Shown here: positions 8,252-16,449 of the stretch, one piece after another
Position numbering within the stretch: position 1 is the stretch's first letter
Layout of the letters: every line of letters begins with the position of its first letter
Translations under genes and position numbers: made by a program
Assembly: GCA_024275165.1 (NCBI GenBank)
Contig: JAJRZQ010000011.1
Coordinates: 1 to 31,656 of the forward strand
DNA length: 31,656 nt
Direction of reading: 5' to 3'
Source of the DNA: a bacterium
GTDB taxonomy: Bacteria; SAR324; XYD2-FULL-50-16
Notes under the pieces: generated by a model
What the model was told of the DNA's origin: nothing
What the model saw: the letters and a program-made list of their open reading frames with translations, nothing else
Databases searched by the model: none

Positions 8252-8989
8252 ATGAAAAAAGTACGCATCGACAAACTCTTGGTTGCCTCCGGCTTAGCCC
8301 CCAGCCGCGAACGCGCCCAGGCCTACCTCATGGCGGGGCGGGTCTTGGTGGACAATGTTCCCCTCACCAAGGCGGGTACTCTGGTAAACCCCCTGGCCAA
8401 ACTCCGCCTAAAGGGGGATGACCCTCCCTTTGTCAGCCGTGGAGGCCTCAAACTGCAAGGGGCCTTGGATCAATTTGACCTCTCTGTACGAGGCTACCTC
8501 TGCCTTGATGTAGGGGCTTCGACCGGCGGCTTTACCGATTGCCTGCTGCAAGCCGGCGCCGCTTTCGTCTTTGCCTTGGATGTGGGAACCAACCAACTCG
8601 ACCTGCGATTGAGAAAACATCCCCAAGTCAAATCCTTGGAACAGGTCAATTTTCGTCACACCACCTTAGAGCAAATCGGCAGTTTCGTGGATTTCGCGGT
8701 GGTGGATGTCAGTTTCATTTCCCTCAAGCTGATCCTACCCCCCTTAAAGCAATTGTTGGCCCGCCAAGGGCAAGTCATCGCCTTAGTGAAGCCGCAGTTT
8801 GAGGTGGGCAGAGAAAAAATCGGGCCCGGGGGGCTGGTAAAAGACAAAAAAGACCGCGACCTCGCTGTAGAAGGGATCAAAAACTTCGCCCAATCCTGCG
8901 GTTTTTTGATCTTGGGCAAGATGCCCTCCCCCCTGCAAGGCAAAAAAAGCGGCAACACCGAATGGCTGCTCTGGCTCAAAAAACCTTGA
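8252..8989 (+). CDS. tlyA: TlyA-family rRNA 2'-O-methyltransferase
   Basis: A 245-residue protein, the usual TlyA length (about 250-270). An N-terminal S4 RNA-binding domain (MKKVRIDKLLVASGLAPSRE onwards, about 3-62) is joined by PPFVSRGGLKL to an FtsJ-like methyltransferase. The SAM loop is LDVGASTGGFTDCLL near 84-98, followed by VVDVSFISL near 150-158 and ALVKPQFEVGR near 178-188. TlyA enzymes methylate ribose 2'-OH in 16S and/or 23S rRNA; the old name hemolysin is misleading. It is divergent from cca with a 112-nt intergenic region and convergent with the pentapeptide gene. Its stop codon directly abuts that gene's stop within a 12-bp palindrome. Confidence 0.92.
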   Translation: MKKVRIDKLLVASGLAPSRERAQAYLMAGRVLVDNVPLTKAGTLVNPLAKLRLKGDDPPFVSRGGLKLQGALDQFDLSVRGYLCLDVGASTGGFTDCLLQAGAAFVFALDVGTNQLDLRLRKHPQVKSLEQVNFRHTTLEQIGSFVDFAVVDVSFISLKLILPPLKQLLARQGQVIALVKPQFEVGREKIGPGGLVKDKKDRDLAVEGIKNFAQSCGFLILGKMPSPLQGKKSGNTEWLLWLKKP

Positions 8990-9451
8990 TCAAGGCTCCA
9001 GGTTGCAGCGGCCTATAGAGGGCTTTACGCAGAAGCGGCCATTCAGCCAAGAAGCCCCCAACAACTCCGCTTGAAAAAAATCGACTTGAAATAAATTCGC
9101 CCCCTGCAAGTTGGCGTGAAACAACTTCGCATAACTCAAATCAGCAAAACTTAAATCCGCCCCAACCAAGTTTGCCCCCGCCAATTGCGCTCCCTTTAGA
9201 TTGGCCTCCACCAAAATAGCCCCTCGCAGGTTCGCCTTTAAAAGATTCGCCCCCGCAAACTGAGTCGCGGTCAAGTTCGCGTTAGAGAGGTCCACCCCCT
9301 GGAGATGATATTTTTTTAAATCCATTCCGGAAAGATCACAAGAGGGACAGCTATTTTCGCGAATGAGCTGCTGAAAGTGGGTATGATCCCCCGCAAAAAG
9401 AGGAGAAGCCAAAACAACCAGCAACAGCAATTGTATTATTTTTATAACCAT
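8990..9451 (-). CDS. Exported pentapeptide-repeat protein
   Basis: A 153-residue protein with an N-terminal signal peptide (MVIKIIQLLLLVVLASPLFA, cleavage probably after residue 20). It then has about ten A(D/N)LxX pentapeptides from residue 42 to 132, such as VDLSNANL, ANLLKANLRGA, ANLKGAQL and ADLSFADLSYAKL, which fold as a right-handed quadrilateral beta-helix. A short cysteine motif SCPSC precedes the helix and two cysteines (FCVKPSIGRC) follow it, so disulfides in the periplasm are possible. No catalytic residues are apparent; such proteins usually act by binding partners. It stands alone on its strand. Confidence 0.88.
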   Translation of the reverse strand: MVIKIIQLLLLVVLASPLFAGDHTHFQQLIRENSCPSCDLSGMDLKKYHLQGVDLSNANLTATQFAGANLLKANLRGAILVEANLKGAQLAGANLVGADLSFADLSYAKLFHANLQGANLFQVDFFQAELLGASWLNGRFCVKPSIGRCNLEP

Positions 9452-9569
9452 TTCAATTAATTAAAAAAATAAATTTTCCGTTTACTTGGCTTAAGCTTTA
9501 GCATAGCCCGCCTCTGGCTTCAATACAAAGAAGGATAAGAAAAAACAAAACCCCTCCCTGACTGATCTA

Positions 9570-9590
9570 GAGGGGAATTTTTTTCCCCTC
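9570..9590. other. Perfect 8-bp hairpin with T loop upstream of rbgA
   Basis: GAGGGGAA at 9570-9577 and TTCCCCTC at 9583-9590 form a perfect stem with a five-T loop. It lies 36 nt before the preferred rbgA start and directly abuts the alternative ATG at 9591. It could be an mRNA hairpin affecting rbgA translation or a protein-binding dyad. It lacks the trailing T-run expected of an intrinsic terminator. Confidence 0.5.
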
Positions 9591-9626
9591 ATGACAGTTT
9601 GCTTTGCCTCGGTTATGCTCCCCTGC

Positions 9627-10529
9627 ATGAAAAGCAAATCTAGGCAAAACTCCATTCCCCCCGCAACAGGGCAACCCCAACGGATCAACTGGTTCCCCGG
9701 TCACATGGCCAAGGCCTTAAGGGAAGCGGAACAAAAGCTAAAAAACGCCGACCTGATCTTAGAGGTGCGAGATGCCCGGGCCCCCTTAGCCAGCACCAAC
9801 GCAGAACTACTCCGACGCTTAGGCGACAAGCCCCGCATTGTCATTTTAAACAAAGCCAATCTGGCGGACCCTGAAAACCTACGACTCTGGATAGAGTGGT
9901 TGCGGCTCCAACCAGTCCCCTTCGCGGCAGTCAATGCCTTAGATCGCCAGAGTTTGAAAAAAATCCCGAAACTGGCCAAGGAGATGGCTGCGAAAAAATT
10001 TCAAAAACTGATTCGCCGGGGCATCCGCCCCCCCGCAGCGCGTTTGATGGTCTTAGGCCTGCCCAACACAGGGAAATCAACCCTGATCAACGGCTTGGCC
10101 AATCGCAAAGCAACCGTTACCGGCGCCCGCCCAGGAGTAACCCAGCGGCAGCATTGGGTGATTGTCGAATCGGGGTTGGAACTCTTAGACACCCCGGGAA
10201 TCATGCCCCCCCGCATCGCGGATGATCATACGGGCTTAACCCTAACCGCGATTCACTGCATTAAAGATGAGATCCCAGGCCCCCAAAAGGTAGCTGTATT
10301 TTTATTAAAACTCCTCGCCGAGCAGGCCCCGCAAGCGCTAAAAAAGCGCTACGGCTTTAGCGAACCCAACCCCGAACGGGCCCTAGAAGAAGTGGCCCTC
10401 AAAGCGGGGTTTTTGAAAGGGCACGGGGTCACCGATCTCAATCAGGCAGCGAGCCGTATCTTAAAAGATTTCCGCTCCGGCTCTTTGGCGCCCTTGATCT
10501 TTGAAGAACCGCCAGAGCCTATTTCTTAG
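9627..10529 (+). CDS. rbgA: Circularly permuted ribosome-biogenesis GTPase RbgA/YlqF
   Basis: About 300 residues from the ATG at 9627; an ATG at 9591 would add 12 residues. I prefer 9627 because 9591 directly abuts a hairpin and the family N-terminus INWFPGHMAKALRE follows about 20 residues later. The G motifs come in permuted order: G4 (ILNKAN) first, then G1 GLPNTGKSTLIN and G3 DTPGI. A helical C-terminal domain follows. RbgA acts late in 50S subunit assembly, near the uL16 and bL27 sites. An oddity is that G4 reads NKAN rather than NKAD, so the Asp that recognises guanine is Asn, which may lower GTP selectivity. The 3' end overlaps the convergent CDGSH gene by 11 nt. Confidence 0.9.
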   Translation: MKSKSRQNSIPPATGQPQRINWFPGHMAKALREAEQKLKNADLILEVRDARAPLASTNAELLRRLGDKPRIVILNKANLADPENLRLWIEWLRLQPVPFAAVNALDRQSLKKIPKLAKEMAAKKFQKLIRRGIRPPAARLMVLGLPNTGKSTLINGLANRKATVTGARPGVTQRQHWVIVESGLELLDTPGIMPPRIADDHTGLTLTAIHCIKDEIPGPQKVAVFLLKLLAEQAPQALKKRYGFSEPNPERALEEVALKAGFLKGHGVTDLNQAASRILKDFRSGSLAPLIFEEPPEPIS

Positions 10530-10764
10530 GCCCATCCCGATAGGCGCGATGGGAGTTGTCGCAATAGGGGAACTCTTTACTGTGCCCGCATTGGCATAGG
10601 CTGACTTTCGTTTCTTCTGTAAAAGTAACGCTCACAGGACTTTTCCCCGTTCCCTGGTGACTGCCGTCGCAAAAAGGATAAATTTGACTCTGCTCGCATT
10701 GGCAGAAAAAAATCTTTTCCCCCCGTTGAAAGGTTTTTTTTAAAGCTCGATTTTTTTTTACCAT
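10519..10764 (-). CDS. Tandem CDGSH iron-sulfur domain protein
   Basis: An 81-residue cytoplasmic protein with two CDGSH-type motifs. The first is CQCEQSQIYPFCDGSH (about 21-36) and the second is CQCGHSKEFPYCDNSH (about 57-72). Each supplies three Cys and one His for a 2Fe-2S cluster; the second has Asn for Gly in CDGSH. Double-CDGSH proteins of this size occur in many bacteria and are thought to act in electron or cluster transfer or redox sensing; no partner is evident here. It lies 20 nt upstream of the stop side of the GGDEF-EAL gene on the same strand, so it may be the last gene of that transcript. It overlaps the rbgA 3' end by 11 nt. Confidence 0.9.
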   Translation of the reverse strand: MVKKNRALKKTFQRGEKIFFCQCEQSQIYPFCDGSHQGTGKSPVSVTFTEETKVSLCQCGHSKEFPYCDNSHRAYRDGPKK

Positions 10765-10784
10765 GGGGCCCCTTGAAACTTGGT

Positions 10785-13625
10785 TTATGACTTTTTGAGG
10801 GGCAAGACCCTCACGGTCAACACCTCTTCCATATCCGCCGCCTTTAAGGGCTTACTAAAAAAATAGCCCTGCACAAAAAGGCAACCCATGGCGGCTAGAC
10901 AAGCGCGTTGCCCCTCGGTTTCCACCCCTTCTGCCAAAACCTGCAAATTCAAGCCCAAGCCTAAGCTCACCACCGCTTTAGCGATGCTCGCGTCCTCTTC
11001 CACATGAGCCACAAAGGCTTGATCAATCTTCAATTCATGGAGGGGAAAACGGTTGAGATAACTTAAGGAAGAATACCCTGTACCAAAATCATCCACAGAG
11101 GTCACCACCCCCATATGGCGCAGATCGGTGAGAATATCGACCGCCTTGTCGACCTCCTGCATCAAGATTCCTTCGGTCAATTCAACCCGTAACAGATGCG
11201 CGGGCAAGCCCGTCTCCGCCAAGGTTTTTTTAATCAACCCATAAACATCATCGCGCTGAAACTGGCGCACCGAAAAATTCACCGCCACCGGCACGGGGTT
11301 GAGCCCTGCGTCCAACCATCGTTTTGTTTGCAGGCATACCTCGTTGAGCACCCAAGCCCCCAAAGGCACAATCAAACCCGATTCTTCGGCAATGGAGATA
11401 AATTCCAAGGGAGAAATCATCCCTTCTTTAGGGTGTATCCAGCGCACCAAAGCCTCCGCCCCCGTGATCCCCCCGCTTTCGATATCCACCTGAGGCTGAT
11501 ACAGCACATGAAACTCGTTGTTTTCCAAGGCGTGATGCAGTTCGGCAACGCGGTTGATTTTAATCTTGGCATTGGCTTCCATATGCGATTTGTAAAAACT
11601 GACCTGTCCCTTGCCCCGCTCTTTGGAGTGATACATCGCCGTATCCCCCATTTTTAAAAGCTCATTCGCGTTCTCCCCGTCTTCTGGGTAAAAGCTTACC
11701 CCAATGCTGCCGTTGATAAAAACCTCTTGCCCCCTAATCTGGATCGGCTGGCTCAGCCTGCGGTTGATCTCTTCGCCCACCTGCATGGCATAACCGGGCT
11801 CGCTCAACTTAAACAAAGCGAGAACGAATTCATCCCCCCCCAAACGGCTCACCAAATCGGATTCACGCACCGCGTTCCTTAAAATACGGCTCACTGTTTT
11901 TAACAACTCGTCTCCCGCCGCATGCCCCAAGGAATCGTTTACATTTTTAAAATCATCAATATCCACAAAGAGCAAAGCGACTCTTTGTTGCTCCCTCTTG
12001 GCAAGCTTAATCGCCTGATCGAGTTGCTCCAAAAAATACAACCGATTCGGCAAACCCGTTAAGGCGTCATAATAGGCCATCAAGCGCAGTTCGTATTCCG
12101 TGTTCTTTAATTGACTGATATCGGTAAAGGTACCCAGAAAATAGGTTTTCTGCCTGGATTCATCCAAAAAGCGGGTGATGGATAATAGTTTCGGGTAAAG
12201 CTCCCCGTTTTTTCTGCGATCCCAGATTTCCCCCTTCCATTGCCCATGATCTTGAATACTTTTCCACATCTTAGCGTAAAAAGCGGTATCGTGACGCCCG
12301 GAGGAAAGGATATGCGGGTCCATGCCCAATACTTCTTCATGGGTATAGCCGCTAATCCGCTCAAAGGCCGGATTGGTTTCGATAATTTTATTTTCCTCAT
12401 TGATAATGACAATGGCTTCACTGGCGTTTTGAAACACCTTGGCCAACAGGCGAATGCGTTGATTTTGCTCTACTCTTTCTGTAATATCCTGCACGATCCC
12501 GAGCATTTTTTGCGGTTCCGTTTGCGAGTTGAACAAGACTTCGCCCTGCTCTTGCACCGTACGAACTTCACCCGTATCTTGGCGTATCACGCGATGCTCT
12601 ACCAAATAGGGTTTCTCGCCTTTTAAGGCCGCAGCTACCCGCTCTTTCACCAGCGCTTGATCTTCAGGGGGAATCACCTGCAAAAAATGCTCATAGGTCG
12701 CTTCAAACCGCTCCGGATCCGCGCCAAAAATTTTGTATATTTCCTTTGACCATTTCAATTCCCCCGTAGCCATGTTCCATTCCCAACTCCCCATCTTGCC
12801 CACTGCTTGGGCTTGATCCAGCCCTTCCATGCTTTTTCTTAAAGCCTGTTCCCTCTCCAAGTTTTGTCTGGACATTTCCTCAATCGCTCTCGCCAACACC
12901 CCCAATTCATCCGACCCGGTCACCTGGGTACTCGCTTCCTTTCCGTTCACAATGGCCTGAATCGCCACCACTAGACGCTCAGCCCTTGCGGTAATTAAAA
13001 AATGCAACCCCACCCCAAACAACAAGGTGAACAAACCCACCAGGCCTGAAAACTGCCAAAACTGTGCTTCTAAGGCACTATAAGCCTGCTCTTTCATGGC
13101 CTTAAGATCATAAAACAAAACGAGGTAACCGGTCCGGTAGGAGCGCAGAGAGCACTGTTTTTTAGGCAGTGGAATGGGCACCACGGCATAGATCGAGTTT
13201 CCCTCGTTCACCAAGGAAAATTGCGCTTGCAGACTCTTTAGGGCTTGTTCCATCAGCCTTAGATTGCCCTGTTCAAAATGGGGGTGATTCTGTTGGAGGT
13301 GTTCTATAAAGGGCTGGCCGATATCCCGTTTTTCCAGGGCCGAGACGACGCGCCCCCGCTCGTCAACCAGGTAAACATCGCGCATATTCGCGTCCACCCC
13401 GGCCTCGACAATCTCTTCTTCAATCCAGCGCTCATCCCCCTTCGCCAATGCGTGTTCCAAGGTTCGCTGCAATTGATTCGCTCTCAGACGCATGCGATTC
13501 AACCCCTGGGATTCAGCATATTGATCACTCTGCCCTTTGACCCAAGTGAGATTATACAAGCTGATCAACAAGATAAAAACAATCAAAAACAAAGGGATAA
13601 GCCAGCGCAGAGAGATGATTTTCAT
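10785..13625 (-). CDS. Membrane PAS-PAS-GGDEF-EAL cyclic-di-GMP enzyme
   Basis: 946 residues. TM1 is at about 7-28, followed by a periplasmic domain of roughly 160 residues with DANMRDVYLVDERGRVVS (dCACHE/sCACHE-like), TM2 at about 188-212 and a HAMP-like linker. PAS1 spans about 270-385, PAS2 about 390-505, then GGDEF and EAL. The GGDEF site is RLGGDEFVL near residue 594, preceded by an RxxD inhibitory site five residues upstream (RESD). The EAL domain has GAEALVRW near 723 and DDFGTGYSSLSYL, with KIDQAFV further on. Both catalytic motifs look intact, so it may make or break c-di-GMP depending on signal. The ATG overlaps the stop of the upstream binding-protein gene by 4 nt, which suggests that the lipoprotein delivers the periplasmic signal. 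Confidence 0.92.
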   Translation of the reverse strand: MKIISLRWLIPLFLIVFILLISLYNLTWVKGQSDQYAESQGLNRMRLRANQLQRTLEHALAKGDERWIEEEIVEAGVDANMRDVYLVDERGRVVSALEKRDIGQPFIEHLQQNHPHFEQGNLRLMEQALKSLQAQFSLVNEGNSIYAVVPIPLPKKQCSLRSYRTGYLVLFYDLKAMKEQAYSALEAQFWQFSGLVGLFTLLFGVGLHFLITARAERLVVAIQAIVNGKEASTQVTGSDELGVLARAIEEMSRQNLEREQALRKSMEGLDQAQAVGKMGSWEWNMATGELKWSKEIYKIFGADPERFEATYEHFLQVIPPEDQALVKERVAAALKGEKPYLVEHRVIRQDTGEVRTVQEQGEVLFNSQTEPQKMLGIVQDITERVEQNQRIRLLAKVFQNASEAIVIINEENKIIETNPAFERISGYTHEEVLGMDPHILSSGRHDTAFYAKMWKSIQDHGQWKGEIWDRRKNGELYPKLLSITRFLDESRQKTYFLGTFTDISQLKNTEYELRLMAYYDALTGLPNRLYFLEQLDQAIKLAKREQQRVALLFVDIDDFKNVNDSLGHAAGDELLKTVSRILRNAVRESDLVSRLGGDEFVLALFKLSEPGYAMQVGEEINRRLSQPIQIRGQEVFINGSIGVSFYPEDGENANELLKMGDTAMYHSKERGKGQVSFYKSHMEANAKIKINRVAELHHALENNEFHVLYQPQVDIESGGITGAEALVRWIHPKEGMISPLEFISIAEESGLIVPLGAWVLNEVCLQTKRWLDAGLNPVPVAVNFSVRQFQRDDVYGLIKKTLAETGLPAHLLRVELTEGILMQEVDKAVDILTDLRHMGVVTSVDDFGTGYSSLSYLNRFPLHELKIDQAFVAHVEEDASIAKAVVSLGLGLNLQVLAEGVETEGQRACLAAMGCLFVQGYFFSKPLKAADMEEVLTVRVLPLKKS

Positions 13626-14602
13626 GGTTCCAGTTGTTGAGCATAGTCCAATAAAGGCCTTGGGGTTGCGCTTTCTTGCCCCCTATAGGGACGAGGCAAA
13701 AGCTTTTTTTCCCACATTGCTTTGGCAAGTCGGTTGGTATTGGTTTGAAAGCCTTTGCCCAACAGATGCAAGTTCTCTTGCAACCCGGGCAACCTCAACC
13801 CCTTATAAACCGACCAAACCTCGCTAGGGCGCAGCTTGAGACGCGCCGCGAGAATCTCTGCCGCCTTGGCGGGCTCTTGTTTCATATAATCCAAGGCAAA
13901 AAACCATGCTTGGAGCAAATATTGAATTATTTTTGGTGATCGCTCCACGCTTTCTCGTTTCATGACAAGCACATCGAATATCTCTGCGGGGATCTGGCTG
14001 GAGTCGAAAAGTTGATTTGCTCCCTTTGCCAAGAGACGGCTCCGATGAGGCTCAAAGGTGACAATACCGTCAACCGCGCGAGATTGAAAGGCCGCTTCAT
14101 GCTCATTGACCCTAAAATTAAGAATCTCAATTTCCTCCGGCCTCATTTGATTTACCTCCAAAGCACGGCTCAACACATAGGCCCCTAAGGCGGTTTCTTC
14201 CACCCCGACCTTTTTCCCCTTCAAGTCGCTCATGCTTTGATATTCCTTTTGCCCCAGCACCACATCCCCCCCTGTGGAGATATCCATCACCAAAATCGCT
14301 TGGACCGGCAAACCGCTCTCCAGCAAAATAATCTGCTCATCATGGGTCAAGGCACCTCCATCAATCAAGCCATTGCGCAAATTGCGGATCACCTGCGAAG
14401 AAGACGCCATCTCCACCAGCCGCACCTTAGCGGGGTCCAGTTTGCCCAAGGCCCGAGCCAGGTATAAGGGTTCATAGCCCGGCCAAACATTAGTGCCGAT
14501 TTGAATCCCCCGTTCTTCTTTTTGCCCTCCCCAATCGCACCCACCAAGCCCCCAGAGAAAGAAAAATAAAATTAAGACTAAATGACGCTTGCTTGGTTTC
14601 AT
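13622..14602 (-). CDS. NMT1/SsuA-like periplasmic binding lipoprotein
   Basis: 326 residues. The signal peptide ends in a lipobox-like LGGC (about 19-22), so it is probably a lipoprotein. The mature part resembles NitT/TauT/SsuA binding proteins: IGTNVWPGYEPLYLARALG, VIRNLRNGLIDGGALT, DLKGKKVGVEETALGAYVLSRAL and VDGIVTFEPHRSRLLAKG. Family ligands include nitrate, taurine, sulfonates and thiamine precursors; the ligand here cannot be deduced. No ABC permease or ATPase gene is next to it. Its stop overlaps the start of the GGDEF-EAL gene (ATGA), so it is more likely a sensory input for that enzyme than a transporter component. It is divergent from dctP across 208 nt. Confidence 0.85.
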   Translation of the reverse strand: MKPSKRHLVLILFFFLWGLGGCDWGGQKEERGIQIGTNVWPGYEPLYLARALGKLDPAKVRLVEMASSSQVIRNLRNGLIDGGALTHDEQIILLESGLPVQAILVMDISTGGDVVLGQKEYQSMSDLKGKKVGVEETALGAYVLSRALEVNQMRPEEIEILNFRVNEHEAAFQSRAVDGIVTFEPHRSRLLAKGANQLFDSSQIPAEIFDVLVMKRESVERSPKIIQYLLQAWFFALDYMKQEPAKAAEILAARLKLRPSEVWSVYKGLRLPGLQENLHLLGKGFQTNTNRLAKAMWEKKLLPRPYRGQESATPRPLLDYAQQLEP

Positions 14603-14810
14603 CCCGACTTCAACCCAGTGGTGTTACTTCAACATACAAGGGTTCCCTTCGGCTGACTAGAAAAAAAGCCTAGGGATAATCCCTTAAGGAGCAACCCCAA
14701 GAGGCAAAAAGCGGCCTATTCCCCCTGCAAAAAGCCCTAAAAAGAGGCTTTCTAAATTAAACCAATCCTTGTAACCTACGGCAAACAGCCCTTGTTCCCC
14801 CAAGCAAACC

Positions 14811-15929
14811 ATGAAACGCAGAGAATTTGTCAAAACCGCCAGTTTAGCGGCCCTTAGCGCCACCGCCTTGGCAGCTTGCGAAAAGCAACCCCTTCAGCAC
14901 AGCCCCCAAGCCCCGGCCCTGCGCGCCAACAAGACCTTTAAATGGAAGATGGTCACGGCCTGGCCAAAAAACTTCCCCGGTTTGGGCACGGGAGCGAATT
15001 ATCTGGCAGAAACCATCACCGCCATGAGCGGAGGCCGATTAGAGGTCAAGGTATATGGCGCCGGAGAACTGGTGCCTGCTTTTGAGGCCTTTGACGCCGT
15101 TTCCAAAGGCACCGCCGAAATGGGTCATGCCGGGGCCTATTACTGGAAAGGCAAAAGCGAGGCAACGCAGTTTTTCACCACCGTTCCCTTTGGTTTGACC
15201 TCCCAAGAGACCTTAGGCTGGCTCAAGTTTGGCGGAGGGCAAGAATTATGGGATGAGCTTTACGCCCCCTTCAACCTAAAACCCTTCCCGGCAGGCAGCA
15301 CCGGGGTACAAATGGGAGGCTGGTTCAACAAGGAAATCAACCAAATCGAAGATTTTAAGGGCTTAAAAATGCGCATGCCCGGCTTAGGCGGTGAGGTTTT
15401 ACAACGGGTTGGGGGAACGGTGGTCAACCTCCCGGGGGGGGAACTCTTCCAAGCCATGCAAAACGGCACCCTCGACGCCACCGAATGGGTCGGCCCCTAC
15501 AACGACCTCGCCTTTGGCTTGCACAAGGTGGGCAAATACTATTATTGGCCCGGCTGGCATGAACCGGGCAGCATTATGGAATGCTTTGTCAACCAAAAGG
15601 CCCTCGCGGGGCTCCCCCAAGACTTGGCCGCCATTGTCACCCATGCGATGGATGCCGCCTATGAGCAGATGTCTGCCGAGTTTACGGCGCGCAACAACCG
15701 CGCCTTAACCACCTTATTAACCAAACACAAGGTTCAGCTCCGCCATTTCAGCAAGGATATCTTAACCACCTTAGCGAAGATTTCCCAAGAAGTGATTGAA
15801 GAAATGATTGAGCGAGACCCCTTTTCCAAACGGGTCTATCAGAGCTACAGCCAGTTCCGCAAAGAATCCATGCAATGGAATCAAATCGGGGAACTCGGTT
15901 ACGCCCAAGCGCGAGCTTTGGTTTTTTAA
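14811..15929 (+). CDS. dctP: TRAP transporter substrate-binding protein, TakP-like
   Basis: 372 residues. The N-terminus MKRREFVKTASLAAL looks like a twin-arginine-type signal, with AAC at residues 21-23 as a possible lipobox. The mature part shows the TakP/monocarboxylate branch of DctP proteins: KWKMVTAWPKNFPGLGTG, VYGAGELVPAFEAFDAVS, FPAGSTGVQMGGWFNKEI, MRMPGLGGEVLQRVGG, TEWVGPYND and YYWPGWHEPGS. Relatives bind 2-oxo monocarboxylates or lactate, often with a cation; substrate assignment is inferred from this likeness. It is the first gene of a dctPQM operon, with dctQ 4 nt downstream. An eight-G run lies at 15434-15441. Confidence 0.93.
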   Translation: MKRREFVKTASLAALSATALAACEKQPLQHSPQAPALRANKTFKWKMVTAWPKNFPGLGTGANYLAETITAMSGGRLEVKVYGAGELVPAFEAFDAVSKGTAEMGHAGAYYWKGKSEATQFFTTVPFGLTSQETLGWLKFGGGQELWDELYAPFNLKPFPAGSTGVQMGGWFNKEINQIEDFKGLKMRMPGLGGEVLQRVGGTVVNLPGGELFQAMQNGTLDATEWVGPYNDLAFGLHKVGKYYYWPGWHEPGSIMECFVNQKALAGLPQDLAAIVTHAMDAAYEQMSAEFTARNNRALTTLLTKHKVQLRHFSKDILTTLAKISQEVIEEMIERDPFSKRVYQSYSQFRKESMQWNQIGELGYAQARALVF

Positions 15930-15933
15930 TCCC

Positions 15934-16449
15934 ATGAAAAGCTTACAGCGCCTTTCTACTCAACTCGACTCCTGCAACCGACAAATCGGAAAAGCGGCAA
16001 GCTGGGCGTTGGTTGCCCTGATTTTTGTCACCTTGGTAATCGTCCTCCTCCGCTACCTCTTTAATCTCGGCTGGGTCTGGATCCAAGACCTGGCTATTTA
16101 TCTACACGGCGCGGTGTTCATGCTGGGGGCGGGTTACGCCTTGCTCTTTGATGAGCATGTGCGCGTTGACATCTTTTATAGTCGGGCCAGCTCTCAAACC
16201 AAGGCCAAGATCAACCTCTTCGGCTTTTTCTTTCTCTTAGTCCCCACCTGTTTTTTACTGACTTGGTATGCTGTTGGCTATGTGGCCTCCTCCTGGGCCG
16301 TCTTGGAAGGTTCGAGAGAAACCGGCGGACTCGGCGGGGTCTTTTTGTTCAAAAGCCTGATCCTCCTTTTTGCCCTGTTGCTTTTTTTACAGGGGCTGAG
16401 CGAGTCCATCAAAGCCTGGCTGCTGCTGCAAAAAAATCAGCATGCATGA
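15934..16449 (+). CDS. dctQ: TRAP transporter small membrane subunit
   Basis: About 171 residues from the ATG at 15934, just after the dctP stop; a longer frame reaches back into dctP, but that extension is not family-like. Four hydrophobic segments are visible: ASWALVALIFVTLVIVLLRYL, a second around IYLHGAVFMLGAGYALLF, a third around FGFFFLLVPTCFLLTWYAVG, and a fourth around LILLFALLLFLQGL. ILLRYLFNLGWVWIQDLAIYLHG is typical of DctQ, as is the HVRVDIFYSR loop. It pairs with DctM in the inner membrane to form the secondary transporter. Its last 8 nt overlap dctM. Confidence 0.9.
   Translation: MKSLQRLSTQLDSCNRQIGKAASWALVALIFVTLVIVLLRYLFNLGWVWIQDLAIYLHGAVFMLGAGYALLFDEHVRVDIFYSRASSQTKAKINLFGFFFLLVPTCFLLTWYAVGYVASSWAVLEGSRETGGLGGVFLFKSLILLFALLLFLQGLSESIKAWLLLQKNQHA

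Noticed and set aside
9591-9626. The ATG at 9591 as the rbgA start.
   Set aside because: It directly abuts a perfect hairpin and adds 12 non-family residues; 9627 fits the family N-terminus better, although neither has a strong ribosome site.
15808-15933. An N-terminal extension of dctQ into the dctP coding region.
   Set aside because: The extension is a frame-shifted reading of dctP; the ATG at 15934 lies 4 nt after the dctP stop and begins a normal DctQ.
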